Part shown: one piece after another, positions 45,495 through 55,239 of the stretch
How the letters are laid out: the number at the start of each line of letters is the position of its first letter
Position numbering within the stretch: position 1 is the first letter of the stretch
NCBI RefSeq assembly: GCF_001552255.1
Contig: NZ_BCQV01000006.1
Coordinates: 27,811-91,810, forward strand
DNA: 64,000 nt
Direction: 5' to 3'
Source of the DNA: Alicyclobacillus shizuokensis NBRC 103103
GTDB taxonomy: Bacteria; Bacillota; Bacilli; Alicyclobacillales; Alicyclobacillaceae
The notes under the pieces: generated by a model
Database searches by the model: none
What the model saw: the letters and a program-made list of their open reading frames with translations, nothing else
What the model was told of the DNA's origin: nothing
Program-made: the position numbers and the translations under genes

Positions 45495-46331
45495 TCAAGT
45501 GTCCGGCTCCACCAGTTGCGCCAAGCGGGCGCGCACCGTGTCCAGGTCCAGACTATCCTTGATCACGCAGCCGAGCGTGCGCTGCACCCAGGCGGTGGTC
45601 CACTCGCCCCGCGCCGCTAGATACGCGCGCCCCCAGTCCAATGTCTCGGCCAGTCCAGGAGGCTTCTGCAGGTCCCACGTGCGCATCGCCTGCACCAACC
45701 GGACGATGGAGTCCCCAACGTCATCCGCCAAGTCAGGAACATGCAGCCTCAGCACCGCCCGTTCCTGCTCGTAGTCGGGCCAGTCAAAACTGTGGTACAG
45801 ACAGCGTCGCCGCAGTGCGTCGCTGAGCAGCCGGGTGCGGTTGGAGGTGAGGATGACGACGGGCTCCACCACAGCCGCCACCGTCCTCCACTCCGGCACC
45901 GTGACTTGGAAGTCCGCCAAGAACTCCAGCAACAGGGCCTCGAATCCCTCATCCGCCCGGTCCACTTCATCTATCAACAACACGGCGCCGGTGCTCGACA
46001 GCAATGCTTTGACCAGTGGCCGCGGCAACAGGTAGGACTCGCTGAACACGTCGGCATCCCGGTGTCGCGTCAGGTCGGCGAGTTGCTTGTGGTAGTTCCA
46101 GTCATACAAGGCGTGCGCGGCGTCCAGTCCTTCGTAGCACTGAAGGCGCACCAGTTCGCGTCCCAGAGACTCTGCCAGCGCCGGCGCCAGCGACGTCTTG
46201 CCCACCCCCGCCGGTCCTTCCAGCAGCAGCGGTCGTTTGAGCGCGACCGCCAGTTCGACGATGGTGGCCAGTTCACTGCTGGCGATGTAGCCCGCACCCT
46301 GTAATCGCTCCTGCATCCCCGTCAGCAACAA
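45495..46331 (-). CDS. MoxR-type AAA+ ATPase (CoxD-like)
   Basis: About 278 residues with Walker A GPAGVGKTS, Walker B LLIDEVDRAD, sensor-1 ILTSNRTR and arginine-finger region DALRRRCLYH. CoxD is the AAA+ chaperone needed for sulfuration and metallation of the CO dehydrogenase active site. The start taken is TTG 6 bases after GGAGG; a GTG directly after the coxG stop at 46373 and an ATG at 46316 are alternatives. It lies between coxG- and coxE-like genes. Confidence 0.9.
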   Translation of the reverse strand: MLLTGMQERLQGAGYIASSELATIVELAVALKRPLLLEGPAGVGKTSLAPALAESLGRELVRLQCYEGLDAAHALYDWNYHKQLADLTRHRDADVFSESYLLPRPLVKALLSSTGAVLLIDEVDRADEGFEALLLEFLADFQVTVPEWRTVAAVVEPVVILTSNRTRLLSDALRRRCLYHSFDWPDYEQERAVLRLHVPDLADDVGDSIVRLVQAMRTWDLQKPPGLAETLDWGRAYLAARGEWTTAWVQRTLGCVIKDSLDLDTVRARLAQLVEPDT

Positions 46332-46373
46332 ATCATCCCTCCACCTCGCGACACCAAGCCAGTAACGGCCCAC

Positions 46374-46823
46374 TCAGGCCAGCGAACGCTTGGCTTCCTT
46401 GACCACGCCGTTAAAAAACTGCCCAATCAGGAATTTGGCAACCCCAGCCAACACGCGCTGGCCCACACCGGCCACGGTACCCCCGACCTTGGCCTCTCCT
46501 TCGTACGCCACCTCAGATCCACCCGCCTCTGTGGCCGCCATGGAGACGGCGACATCGGCGTCCATAAACCCCATCGGACCCTCGCCATGAACCACAAGCC
46601 GGTACCGACTGCCCGGCTCCACGTCCAGAAGCTCAAGCGTTCCTTGATAAGACCCCTTGATGCCCGCTACCCCCACCTCCATCGTCGCCTCGTACAAGGA
46701 GTCGCTCTTCTTCTCCAGCGATTTCACGCCCGGCATCGCCCGGGAAATGACCTCTGGATCGACCAACAGTTCATAGGTCCGGATAGGATCTGTTGGAAAC
46801 GCTTTGCTTCCAGCAATCTTCAT
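46374..46823 (-). CDS. CoxG/SRPBCC family protein
   Basis: A 149-residue START-like protein beginning MKIAGSKAFPTDP, with EVISRAMPGVKSLEK and a C-terminal hydrophobic/amphipathic stretch (AGVAKFLIGQFFNGVVKEA). It matches CoxG, proposed to anchor the hydroxylase at the membrane; recent work suggests CoxG proteins deliver quinone to such enzymes. The ATG follows AGAGGAGA by 6 bases. It is the first gene of the six-gene operon. Confidence 0.9.
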   Translation of the reverse strand: MKIAGSKAFPTDPIRTYELLVDPEVISRAMPGVKSLEKKSDSLYEATMEVGVAGIKGSYQGTLELLDVEPGSRYRLVVHGEGPMGFMDADVAVSMAATEAGGSEVAYEGEAKVGGTVAGVGQRVLAGVAKFLIGQFFNGVVKEAKRSLA

Positions 46824-47000
46824 CGCGATTCTCCTCTTCTCACAGGATTTGTCACGACTGTTAGATAACGCCGACTTGTGCAACAACTCTATCTACTTAC
46901 TATTCTACATCTGGGACGTAAAACCCTGCTGATCACGATATGAGCCATCGCGGCATGGCATGCAGAACACGCAGGGCGAGCAGCGGGACGAATCCCCGAG

Positions 47001-48206
47001 TCAGCCCACACCTGCGCGGCTAGAAGTGGTTTTCCACAGCCTAGCCGACGGAATCCAGAGCCAACACAGCACGCCCCCGGCGAGACTGACGCAGGCGGTA
47101 AACCAGAACACGCCGGACAACCCCAGCAGGCCACCCAACCAACCGGAGACAAAAGGTCCGGCGCACATGCCGATGGAATAAATAGCCTGAAAGAATCCCA
47201 TCGCCGTGGCCCGCATACTGGGACTGACCGAGCGAATGGACAAGCCCATCAAAATTGGAATCAGGAGCCCTTGCGCAAACCCATTGACTGCCTGCGTCAA
47301 CATCAGCACCGGCAGATGATGCACAAGCGGCACACAAGCCGTCGCCAAAGCGGCAACCCAAAATCCGCCCAACAAGGTCAGGCGGTCGCCAATCCCCCGC
47401 GCCAGATACGCCCCGCCCACATACCCGGCGATGGCATTGGGCAGAGTGGTGACCAGCGTCAAGATCGACAGGTCCGCCTTGCTGGCACCCACCTGCACCG
47501 CCGCCAAACTCGTGAATCCGTACATCGTGGTGAATGTGACGCTCTGACCAAACACGGCGAGCAGCGAGACCGACAACAGAGGCCAACTGCGTCCCAAACG
47601 CAGCAATTCCCTGGTTGTCGCTGGACTTTGCGAGACCTGCGCCGTCTCCCGAATGCACAGAGCCAACAAAAGGCCCAGTGCGCCGCCGGCCGCTCCCACC
47701 CAGAACGGGGCGTGCCAGCCATAGTCCTCCGCCAAAAACCCGCCCAAGGTCGTCGCCGCCATCTGTCCTATGCTCGTGTAAAAGCTGATGAGTCCCATCG
47801 CGCGCTGGGCGTCCTCCGGCGCGAAGGAGCTGGCGAAAAAGACGGTAAACGCCACCCAACTGGCGGCCGCGACGCCCGCCAGGGCGCGCCATCCCAACGC
47901 CGACCAGGGTTCGTTGGTCAGGGCGAAGCCAAGACTCGAAACCGCCGAACAGGCGACCCCGGAGACGATGAACACCTTGCGCCGCCCCAGGCGGTCCGAC
48001 CAAATTCCCAGCGGCACCCGCAGCAGCATCTGTGTAAACCCGTAACTTCCGATGACCACACCGACGAAGAAGTACGATCCACCGATAGCCCGAATGTACG
48101 GCGACAGAATCGGCACATATGTATACATCGAAAACCAATAGAGCATAGTGACCGCATAAAACAGCACGTGGGTCGTCCGTCCCCCGCGCCGCACACTCAA
48201 CGACAT
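47001..48206 (-). CDS. MFS transporter
   Basis: A 401-residue major facilitator with twelve hydrophobic segments and GIWSDRLGRRKVF as motif A after the second helix. The start is the ATG giving MSLSVRRGGR, 12 bases after AAAGGAG; the frame is open 74 codons upstream into the divergent pabB region, but that part is not protein-like. It is divergent from the fused pabB-pabC gene. Substrate not predictable; the sequence sits in the general drug/sugar exporter group. Confidence 0.85.
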   Translation of the reverse strand: MSLSVRRGGRTTHVLFYAVTMLYWFSMYTYVPILSPYIRAIGGSYFFVGVVIGSYGFTQMLLRVPLGIWSDRLGRRKVFIVSGVACSAVSSLGFALTNEPWSALGWRALAGVAAASWVAFTVFFASSFAPEDAQRAMGLISFYTSIGQMAATTLGGFLAEDYGWHAPFWVGAAGGALGLLLALCIRETAQVSQSPATTRELLRLGRSWPLLSVSLLAVFGQSVTFTTMYGFTSLAAVQVGASKADLSILTLVTTLPNAIAGYVGGAYLARGIGDRLTLLGGFWVAALATACVPLVHHLPVLMLTQAVNGFAQGLLIPILMGLSIRSVSPSMRATAMGFFQAIYSIGMCAGPFVSGWLGGLLGLSGVFWFTACVSLAGGVLCWLWIPSARLWKTTSSRAGVG

Positions 48207-48300
48207 CTGGACAACGCGCTCCTTTTGCTGCAGAATCTCGCTAGTGCCTAGCCTCTTACAGAACGACTCATACACCATGCTGAGAAAGGCCGGATACAAG

Positions 48301-50184
48301 ATGAGCATGCGACCTGTGGCGCACACAGAGCCATGGTTATACCTCGCGTTTCGCGAAAACCCAGACGGAACAACCAACGCACAGCCGCTCGTCTTCACGC
48401 AACCCGAGGACATTATCACAGCTGCCACCGTGCCTGAAGTTCTGCCCGCCTTGGACCGCGTAAAGGCAGCCTGTGCAGCCGGCTATTATGCCGCCGGGTA
48501 CATCGCTTATGAAGCGTCCCCCGCATTTGACCCTGCGCTGGCCACCCATCCACCGGTGGCCGGTCTCCCGCTGGTGTGGTTCGGGATTTTCCGCAATCCT
48601 ACAAAATCGGAAACCGCCTCTTCCGCCGTATCCTTCGCGCCTCCCGTGACGGGCTGGCAGCCAAGGATTTCCCCTGGACCCCGTGTCACCGAATCCGCTC
48701 TCTCCTCGAACCCCTCATTCACACCCGGACCGTGGCTGCCCAATGTGTCGAAAGCGGATTACCAGAAGGCGATTCGCGCCATCAAGGAGGCCATAAGCAA
48801 GGGCGAAACCTATCAGGTCAATTATACCTTCCGCATGAAGTCCCAGATGCACACAACCCCATGGACATGGTTTACCCGCTGTGTGCAGGGGCCGACCCCG
48901 CCCTTTGCCGCCTGTCTGGACCTGGGGCGTTGGGGTATCGTGTCGCTGTCGCCGGAATTGTTCTTTCGCACCGACGGCCTCTATGTACTCACCCGCCCGA
49001 TGAAAGGAACGCACAAGCGCGGTCGCTATCCCCGGGAAGACGAACAACACATCGCATGGCTCCGGACGTCGGAGAAAAACCGGGCCGAAAACGTGATGAT
49101 TGTCGACCTGCTGCGCAACGACCTGGGCCGTATCGCCGAACCGGGGATGGTCCGCGTGGAGTCGCTGTTCGATGTGGAAGTCTATCCGACCGCTTTGCAG
49201 ATGACCTCGACGATTTCCGCCCGCCTGCGCCAGGGATGCACGTGGCTCGACGCACTCGCCGCGCTGTTTCCTTGCGGATCGGTCACAGGAGCGCCCAAAC
49301 CGCGGACGGCGCACATCATCACCAAGCTGGAGACAGAGCCGCGCGGCGTGTACTGCGGCGCCATTGGCTACGTGACACCCCAAGGACAAGCCATCTTCAG
49401 TGTGGCTATCCGTACCCTGCTGCTGGACCGATGGACCCACACCGCGGTCTACGGCACCGGCGGCGGAATCACCTGGGACTCTACCCCTGAAGGCGAATTC
49501 AGCGAGGCGCTGGTCAAAACGCAAGCGGCGCTCCAACCCGCTCCCGCCTTTGAATTGCTGGAAACCATGCGTTTGGAACATGGCCGCTGGCACCTGCTGG
49601 AGGAACACGTCGAACGCCTCTTGGATTCGGCCCGCTACTTTCAGTTTACCATCGACGAGCAAAACCTTCGCCGCACACTCGACCGGGTTGCGGCCGAGCA
49701 TAGCGAGGGATGCTGGCGGGTGCGCCTGTTGGCCGCCTGCGACGGCCGCCTGACCGTCCACACCATGCGTCTTGCTGACGCCGAGACCGCCGAGAGCGCG
49801 GAGGCGAAGCCCATCCGGTTGGCCAAATCGCCCATCGACAGCAGCAATCCGTTTCTATTTCACAAGACCACCCACCGCGCGGTCTATGACTCCCATCGGG
49901 CCGCTGCGGGCGATGTGTTCGACGTCTTGTTGTGGAATGAGCGCAAGGAGGCCACCGAGTTCACCATCGGCAACCTGGTGGCCCAATACGACGGGCAGCT
50001 GTATACGCCGCCGTGCACCTGCGGACTCCTCAACGGCACGCTGCGTCGCCGGCTCATCCAAGAAGGCAAGCTGCAAGAGCGGCGTATCCACGTGGACGAG
50101 TTGGCGACCGCCGAGCGGCTGTGGCTCATCAACAGCGTCCGCGGTTTCGTACCGGTCACACTCGCGCCCGCGTCCAATCCGTAG
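48301..50184 (+). CDS. pabB: Fused aminodeoxychorismate synthase I and aminodeoxychorismate lyase
   Basis: About 627 residues joining two steps of p-aminobenzoate synthesis. Residues about 130-420 are a chorismate-binding domain: GETYQVNYTFR, RPMKGTHKRG (PIKGT-type catalytic motif), SEKNRAENVMIVDLLRNDLGR, FPCGSVTGAPK and the final GGGITWDSTPEGEFSE. The rest is a PLP fold-type IV lyase (FELLETMRLEHGRWHLLEEH, ATEFTIGNLVAQYDG, PPCTCGLLNGTLRR). The start is uncertain between ATG 48301 and in-frame ATGs at 48277 and 48307. No pabA glutaminase is nearby, so ammonia must come from a shared subunit elsewhere. Confidence 0.93.
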   Translation: MSMRPVAHTEPWLYLAFRENPDGTTNAQPLVFTQPEDIITAATVPEVLPALDRVKAACAAGYYAAGYIAYEASPAFDPALATHPPVAGLPLVWFGIFRNPTKSETASSAVSFAPPVTGWQPRISPGPRVTESALSSNPSFTPGPWLPNVSKADYQKAIRAIKEAISKGETYQVNYTFRMKSQMHTTPWTWFTRCVQGPTPPFAACLDLGRWGIVSLSPELFFRTDGLYVLTRPMKGTHKRGRYPREDEQHIAWLRTSEKNRAENVMIVDLLRNDLGRIAEPGMVRVESLFDVEVYPTALQMTSTISARLRQGCTWLDALAALFPCGSVTGAPKPRTAHIITKLETEPRGVYCGAIGYVTPQGQAIFSVAIRTLLLDRWTHTAVYGTGGGITWDSTPEGEFSEALVKTQAALQPAPAFELLETMRLEHGRWHLLEEHVERLLDSARYFQFTIDEQNLRRTLDRVAAEHSEGCWRVRLLAACDGRLTVHTMRLADAETAESAEAKPIRLAKSPIDSSNPFLFHKTTHRAVYDSHRAAAGDVFDVLLWNERKEATEFTIGNLVAQYDGQLYTPPCTCGLLNGTLRRRLIQEGKLQERRIHVDELATAERLWLINSVRGFVPVTLAPASNP

Positions 50185-50225
50185 GCGACCACCTGTGGAG
50201 GCGCCTTCGCGTGGGCCAGGAGGCC

Positions 50226-50795
50226 TTAAAACACCTTTTTCTCGCCCTCGTGGTCTTTGAGGATCTCCACCGCCTCGCGGAACCGTTGCGAGTGGATAAC
50301 CTCGCGCTCGCGCAGGAACCGGAGGCTGTCCTGCAGATCGACGTCATCCGTCAGGTCAATCAGCCACTGATACGTGGCCCGCGCCTTCTCCTCGGCCGCG
50401 ATGTCCTCGTACAGGTCGGCAATCGGATCGCCCTTGGCTTGAATGTAGGTGATGGTGAACGGATGTCCGGCTGCATTGTGATAGTACAAAGCGTAGCTGT
50501 GGTCTGCGTAGTGTTCACCCAAGCCTGCTTCCCGCAGCTGCTCGGGGGTGGCATCCTTGGTCAGTTTGTACACCATCGTTGCAATCATTTCCAGATGGGC
50601 AAACTCCTCCGTCCCGATATCGGTCAACAGACCAATCACCTTGTCGGGGATGGTGTATCGCTGGTTGAGGTAACGGAGGGCCGCCGCCAGCTCCCCGTCG
50701 GCGCCGCCGTACTGTTCAATCAGGTACTTGGCCAGGCGCGGGTCGCACTTGGACACCTTGACCGGGTACTGCAGTTTCTTTTCGTATATCCACAC
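50226..50795 (-). CDS. cotJC: Spore coat protein CotJC, manganese catalase-like
   Basis: A 189-residue CotJC starting MWIYEKKLQYPVKV, from a GTG 8 bases after AAGGGGGG. Ferritin-like metal ligands appear as TEEFAHLEMIATMV and EEKARATYQWLI. It resembles manganese catalases and is a component of the inner spore coat. It ends the cotJA-cotJB-cotJC unit, 93 bases after cotJB, and converges on pabB. Confidence 0.95.
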   Translation of the reverse strand: MWIYEKKLQYPVKVSKCDPRLAKYLIEQYGGADGELAAALRYLNQRYTIPDKVIGLLTDIGTEEFAHLEMIATMVYKLTKDATPEQLREAGLGEHYADHSYALYYHNAAGHPFTITYIQAKGDPIADLYEDIAAEEKARATYQWLIDLTDDVDLQDSLRFLREREVIHSQRFREAVEILKDHEGEKKVF

Positions 50796-50888
50796 AGCAA
50801 TATCCCCCCTTTTCGGCATCAGCACAATGATCGTCGCGGATCGTCGCGGGCGCGGCACGTGCGGCCGGCTGCACAGTCCCCAAAACGG

Positions 50889-51155
50889 CTATACCTGCCA
50901 CGGCCACGGACTCTCCGCCCACGTCCAGCGCGCACCGACCGGGCTGTTGCCAAATTCGTGCAGCGGCCCGAACGCCTGCTCGAACTGCTGGGTGAGTCCC
51001 TGTTTACGGCGTTGATACTGATGGAATTCATGGAGCGCCTGAGTGTCGTCCGGATGGGTATCCAGATACAAGGTCAATTCCACGAGGACGAAATCGACCG
51101 CCTGCAACTCATACAGCAATCGGTAATACTCCTTCGGCATCGGATGGTGCGTCAT
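50889..51155 (-). CDS. cotJB: Spore coat protein CotJB
   Basis: An 88-residue CotJB: PKEYYRLLYELQAVDFVLVELTLYLDTHP is the family pattern, with the C-terminal GPLHEFGNSPV and WTWAESPWPWQV. The ATG follows GGGAGGAG by 8 bases and overlaps the cotJA stop (ATGA). It is a spore-coat component made in the mother cell. Confidence 0.95.
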   Translation of the reverse strand: MTHHPMPKEYYRLLYELQAVDFVLVELTLYLDTHPDDTQALHEFHQYQRRKQGLTQQFEQAFGPLHEFGNSPVGARWTWAESPWPWQV

Positions 51156-51373
51156 GGATCGATCTCCTCCCGATGCGGCGGATTGTACCGGCTGTACAAA
51201 TCCGGCCACAAGGTTCCTCTACGGAGCGCCTCATGCGGCGAGAATGTCCGCAGCCCCGGCGGTTGGAACGGCATGAACTGATTGGGAGGGACAATATATG
51301 CCTTGACACGCTTCGGGACGCAGGGGTCGAACGGGCTGCGGTAGGGACGATAAAAACGCCACTGCTTATCCAT
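51152..51373 (-). CDS. cotJA: Spore coat associated protein CotJA
   Basis: A 73-residue CotJA with the Pro-rich middle VKAYIVPPNQFMPFQPPGL and the ending LWPDLYSRYNPP typical of the family. The ATG follows GAGGAGGACGGTGAC. It is the first gene of cotJABC. A CATATAGT element 36 bases upstream may be part of its mother-cell promoter. Confidence 0.93.
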   Translation of the reverse strand: MDKQWRFYRPYRSPFDPCVPKRVKAYIVPPNQFMPFQPPGLRTFSPHEALRRGTLWPDLYSRYNPPHREEIDP

Positions 51374-51408
51374 GTCACCGTCCTCCTCATCTCGGGTGGT
51401 CAGAGCCC

Positions 51409-51416
51409 ACTATATG
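51409..51416 (-). promoter_or_regulatory. Possible mother-cell sigma -10 element before cotJA
   Basis: Minus-strand CATATAGT within TCCTGCATATAG, nearly the same as the element before the SafA-like gene. B. subtilis cotJ is sigma-E controlled. No clear -35 box was found. Confidence 0.35.
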
Positions 51417-51541
51417 CAGGAAGGACGGGGCAGGAACCTATTGGACAAATGGGCGATGGCCCGCTTTTGCAGGGAGAAGAGGCCAGAAGAGGGAACGAGC
51501 CGCGTGGCGGCTGCCGGACGGTGCGCGATGGGCGCCGGAGC

Positions 51542-52063
51542 TTAAAAGTGCACCGACAACGCCACCACGACACCCACGACGCAGCCGCCCAACACCTCCG
51601 TGGGTTTGTGGCCCACGTGCTCGTTGAGGACGGGCCAGTCGATGAGCCACCAAGGAGTCTTCACGATATTCAGCCGCTGGATGGGGGCCGATTCGGGTTG
51701 CGCCGCTGCGTCCTCGCCGGGCTGAAACAGGTCCTTGCGCCCCTGCAGGTCGCGCAGCAGTTGGTTGAGAACGGCGGCATGACGTCCGGTCTGCCAGCGC
51801 ACGCCGGCGGCGTCGTACATGACGATGAGGGCGACAAACATGGCGATGGCGAGAACGGGATCACTCCCTCCCTCGCGCAGCCACAACTCGGTCACCAACG
51901 CCACCACGAGCGCCGTGTGCGAGCTCGGCATCCCGCCCGACTGACGCATCAGCTTCCAATCCCAGCGACGCAGACGCAGCATCAGCAGCAGGGGTTTCAA
52001 CACCTGGGCCACCAGCATCGCCAACAGAGGGGTCACCCACATGTCGTACGCGCCGCCCATCAT
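51542..52063 (-). CDS. Divergent PAP2 family (YuiD/DUF212) membrane protein
   Basis: A 173-residue membrane protein of the divergent PAP2 family: RQSGGMPSSHTALVVALVTE and EHVGHKPTEVLGGCVVG keep phosphatase-like motifs. B. subtilis YuiD is the closest known type. Four to five hydrophobic segments are visible, with an insertion rich in Gln, Asp and Ala near residue 115. The ATG follows GGGATGGGGAT. Lies upstream of cotJA in the same direction; the 170-base gap carries the cotJA promoter. The exact substrate is unknown. Confidence 0.85.
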   Translation of the reverse strand: MMGGAYDMWVTPLLAMLVAQVLKPLLLMLRLRRWDWKLMRQSGGMPSSHTALVVALVTELWLREGGSDPVLAIAMFVALIVMYDAAGVRWQTGRHAAVLNQLLRDLQGRKDLFQPGEDAAAQPESAPIQRLNIVKTPWWLIDWPVLNEHVGHKPTEVLGGCVVGVVVALSVHF

Positions 52064-52187
52064 ATCCCCATCCCTTGAAAATTTGCCGTATTTGCTGCCA
52101 TCAATCCCCTAGCACGCCTTTCCGATTCACTGATAAGATACAGGTAGACGACTGGCGTTTCCAAACTCCCTGTAAAGGAAGAGGACT

Positions 52188-52850
52188 GTGCACTTTATCG
52201 AACATCTGATGCAGGTTTACGGATATTGGGGCATCTGCGGCGCTCTGGCGCTCGAATACCTGTTTGTTCCAGTTCCAGGAGAAACCACTTTGACCGCCTC
52301 CGGCGTCCTCGCGCAGCACGCAAACGGTCAGATCAGCCTGTTCTGGCTAATCGTCGCGGCCACCTGCGGGACCTATGCCGGATCGATGGTGGCTTATCTC
52401 CTCGGTCGGGCGCTCGGCCGCCCCTTTCTCCTGCGGTACGGCCGCTACGTGCGCCTGACCCCAGACAAACTGGCCCAGGCGGACGCCATCTTTGCCAAGT
52501 ATACTGTACCGACCCTGGTCATTTCACGATACATCGCGTTCGTCCGCATCTTTGTCCCGTACATCGCCGGCATCAACCGCATCCGACTGGCGGTGTACGC
52601 CCCGGTCATGTTCATCGCCTCCGCACTATGGACGACGCCGTTCATCCTCGCCGGTTCTCTGATTGAACGCATGGTGCACGCCGTGCTCGCGGATTGGCAA
52701 AAATACCTCCTGCCGGCCGTCCTCATCGCCGCCGCGTTGGCGGCTGCGTACTGGTGGTTCCACCGCTGGCTGAAGCGAAAGATGGACACCGTCACCAAAT
52801 CAGTCGGTGCGCATAGCGAAAATCAGCGCTCCGTCGGGGGCTCCAACTGA
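52188..52850 (+). CDS. DedA family membrane protein
   Basis: A 220-residue DedA-family protein. The conserved acidic motif EYLFVPVPGETTL near residue 24 and the Arg motif SRYIAFVRIFVPYIAG near 120 are intact; re-entrant and transmembrane segments surround them. DedA members move undecaprenyl phosphate or phospholipids across the membrane. The start is GTG, 9 bases after AAAGG. Its stop is one base from the stop of the convergent methyltransferase gene. Confidence 0.92.
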   Translation: MHFIEHLMQVYGYWGICGALALEYLFVPVPGETTLTASGVLAQHANGQISLFWLIVAATCGTYAGSMVAYLLGRALGRPFLLRYGRYVRLTPDKLAQADAIFAKYTVPTLVISRYIAFVRIFVPYIAGINRIRLAVYAPVMFIASALWTTPFILAGSLIERMVHAVLADWQKYLLPAVLIAAALAAAYWWFHRWLKRKMDTVTKSVGAHSENQRSVGGSN

Positions 52851-52851
52851 C

Positions 52852-53628
52852 CTATCGCGGCCGGGTCATCTCGTACAGGAGTATGGCGCCGGCCGCGGCC
52901 GCGTTCAGGCTCTCCGCGTGGCCGGTCATCGGAATGCGAATCTCCCGGTCGGCAGCCTGGACCACTTCCTGCGATACCCCGCGCGCCTCGCTGCCGATGA
53001 TCATCAATGTCGGCGGTTCGTAGCTCTGCGTGTGGCATGCAACCGATCCGCCCGTGCCCGCGGCCAGCACCTGGCCCTGTGGCCACTGCTGACGCCACTG
53101 GCGGACGAAATCAAGGGCCGGCAGCTGGGAAATCGCGAGCCGGAACAGCGCCCCCATGGCGGCCCGCACCACCTTGGGCGCGTACGGATCGGCCGTGCCC
53201 TTGGCGCAGCACACGTGCGGGATGCCAAACGCTTCGGCGGTGCGCAGCAAGGTGCCGACATTGCCTGGGTCCTGGATGCCATCCAGCACCACACACCGCG
53301 CCGGAAGCTGAGTGAGTGGGGGCTCCGGCAGGCGAACCACCGTGATCACCCCTTGTGGCGTGACGGTGTCGGATACGCCGGCAAACGCCTGCGGAGACAA
53401 CTCCACCAGCGCAATGCGGCGCGCCTGAAGCTGTTCCCGCACGGACGCCGACAATTCGTCGCGCCCCACGTCCCACAGTACGGCCAGAATGTCCGCGTCG
53501 GCGGCCAGCGCTTCGTCCAACTGCCGTGGTCCTTCGGCCAGAAACGCCTGCTGTTGCAGCCGGCCCCGCCGCGTCTTGAGTTTTGCCCAGGCGCGCACCC
53601 TGTCATTGGCAGGCGACTCGATGTACAT
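52852..53628 (-). CDS. SpoU/TrmH family rRNA methyltransferase
   Basis: A 258-residue SPOUT RNA methyltransferase with an N-terminal substrate-binding domain (QAFLAEGPRQLDEAL) and the knot motifs LDGIQDPGNVGTLLRTA, IIGSEARGVS and IPMTGHAESLNAAAAGAI. It resembles YsgA/RlmB-type 2-prime-O-methyltransferases; B. subtilis has ysgA near the infC-rpmI-rplT cluster, supporting that identity. The ATG follows GGGAGGGACGAGTT. It lies after the rplT terminator. Confidence 0.9.
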   Translation of the reverse strand: MYIESPANDRVRAWAKLKTRRGRLQQQAFLAEGPRQLDEALAADADILAVLWDVGRDELSASVREQLQARRIALVELSPQAFAGVSDTVTPQGVITVVRLPEPPLTQLPARCVVLDGIQDPGNVGTLLRTAEAFGIPHVCCAKGTADPYAPKVVRAAMGALFRLAISQLPALDFVRQWRQQWPQGQVLAAGTGGSVACHTQSYEPPTLMIIGSEARGVSQEVVQAADREIRIPMTGHAESLNAAAAGAILLYEMTRPR

Positions 53629-53674
53629 AACTCGTCCCTCCCAGGACCGAAGCCTCGCCGTGGCCGCGGTCACG

Positions 53675-53698
53675 AAAAACCCGGCGGATTCCGCCGGG
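53675..53698 (-). terminator. Terminator after rplT
   Basis: A perfect 8-bp stem CCCGGCGG/CCGCCGGG with a 3-base loop, then TTTTT on the minus strand, 30 bases past the rplT stop. Confidence 0.9.
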
Positions 53699-53727
53699 AT
53701 GGTTCTCCATGTTTATGCAATTTTATT

Positions 53728-54087
53728 TTAGGCCTCCAGCTTCGACTTGGCCACGTTGGCCAACTCGGCGAACGCTTGCTTGTCCGTCACCGCCAAATCG
53801 GCGAGCATCTTGCGGTTGACCTGAACACCTGCCAGTTTGAGACCGTGAACGAATTTGTTGTAGGACAAACCGTTGACGCGGGCCGCCGCGTTGATGCGCT
53901 GAATCCACAGGCGACGGAAGTCCCGCTTGCGGTTGCGGCGATCCCGATAGGCGTACTGCAAGGACTTCCACACCTGCTGCTTCGCCGTGCGGAACAACCG
54001 GTGCTTGGAACCGCGGTACCCGCGAGCCAGTTTCAGGATCTTTTTATGTTTGCGGTGTGTCACCATACCGCCTTTTACGCGTGCCAT
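53728..54087 (-). CDS. rplT: Ribosomal protein bL20
   Basis: A 119-residue bL20 starting [19 protein letters not shown] with the signature [19 protein letters not shown]. It assembles early on 23S rRNA and, in Bacillota, represses this operon by binding the infC leader. It is the last gene of infC-rpmI-rplT. Confidence 0.98.
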   Translation of the reverse strand: MARVKGGMVTHRKHKKILKLARGYRGSKHRLFRTAKQQVWKSLQYAYRDRRNRKRDFRRLWIQRINAAARVNGLSYNKFVHGLKLAGVQVNRKMLADLAVTDKQAFAELANVAKSKLEA

Positions 54088-54134
54088 AAATCCTGTTCCT
54101 CCTTACGTGATAGGTCCTGGTGCCACTGCGAGCC

Positions 54135-54329
54135 TTACCGGGCCAGCATCTGCTTGATGCGACGCAGATCGCTGGTCGACACCAGCGTCGTCCCACGCAA
54201 CCGCCGCTTGCGCGCCGGCGCCTTCTTGACCGCCTTGTGGTAGGCAAAGGCGTGCGGCCGCTTCAGCTTACCAGAAGCCGTCCTCTTGATGCGTTTGGCA
54301 GTGCCCCTATGGGTCTTCATCTTCGGCAT
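54135..54329 (-). CDS. rpmI: Ribosomal protein bL35
   Basis: A 64-residue bL35 starting [20 protein letters not shown] and with [17 protein letters not shown]. The ATG at 54329 follows GGAGG by 8 bases; five open codons upstream are not part of the family. It lies between infC and rplT. Confidence 0.98.
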   Translation of the reverse strand: MPKMKTHRGTAKRIKRTASGKLKRPHAFAYHKAVKKAPARKRRLRGTTLVSTSDLRRIKQMLAR

Positions 54330-54386
54330 GTCAACGTCCTCCATTCCATCGTTGTACGTCCCGTCCTTGTCCGCCTGGAGCGCAAG

Positions 54387-54908
<522 letters not shown>

Positions 54909-55204
54909 AAGATTTCACCTCCAAGATTCACCGTCTCTGTGACGGCACCGCCCGTAAGCGGCTGTGGCTGCCTTCCGGCGTCCCCGAAACCAATCGAAAA
55001 GGCGCGGGATAATCCGCGCCTCTTGCCTTCCTTGGCCGTTCTCCAACGGCTGCCACACTTCACAGCCTACAACTGCAATCGTGCTGAGCAGCAGCGAATG
55101 AACGTTCCTTGTCGGTAACCCGTCGGCATGTGCCCACCAGGTGAGAAGCGGGAAGCTCCTTCTTTCCGTCATCTTCACTTGTCAATTTCACTTGTCAAAC
55201 GAGC
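54909..55204 (-). promoter_or_regulatory. L20-type leader of infC-rpmI-rplT with attenuator
   Basis: About 296 transcribed bases lie before infC. A strong terminator hairpin GGCGCGG/CCGCGCC at 55001-55020 followed by TTTTC stands about 92 bases before infC, as in the L20 leader of Bacillus where L20 binding favours termination. I place this by structure and context; I have not matched the L20 binding pseudoknot. A 12-base repeat is present at the 5-prime end (55174-55185 and 55187-55198). Confidence 0.8.
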
Positions 55205-55210
55205 AGATTC

Positions 55211-55239
55211 ATTCTAGCGGACCGTCGCTGCACTGTCAA
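55211..55239 (-). promoter_or_regulatory. infC operon promoter overlapping the thrS stop
   Basis: Minus-strand perfect TTGACA (55234-55239), 17-base spacer, TAGAAT (55211-55216). The -35 box overlaps the thrS TGA (55236-55238). Confidence 0.85.
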
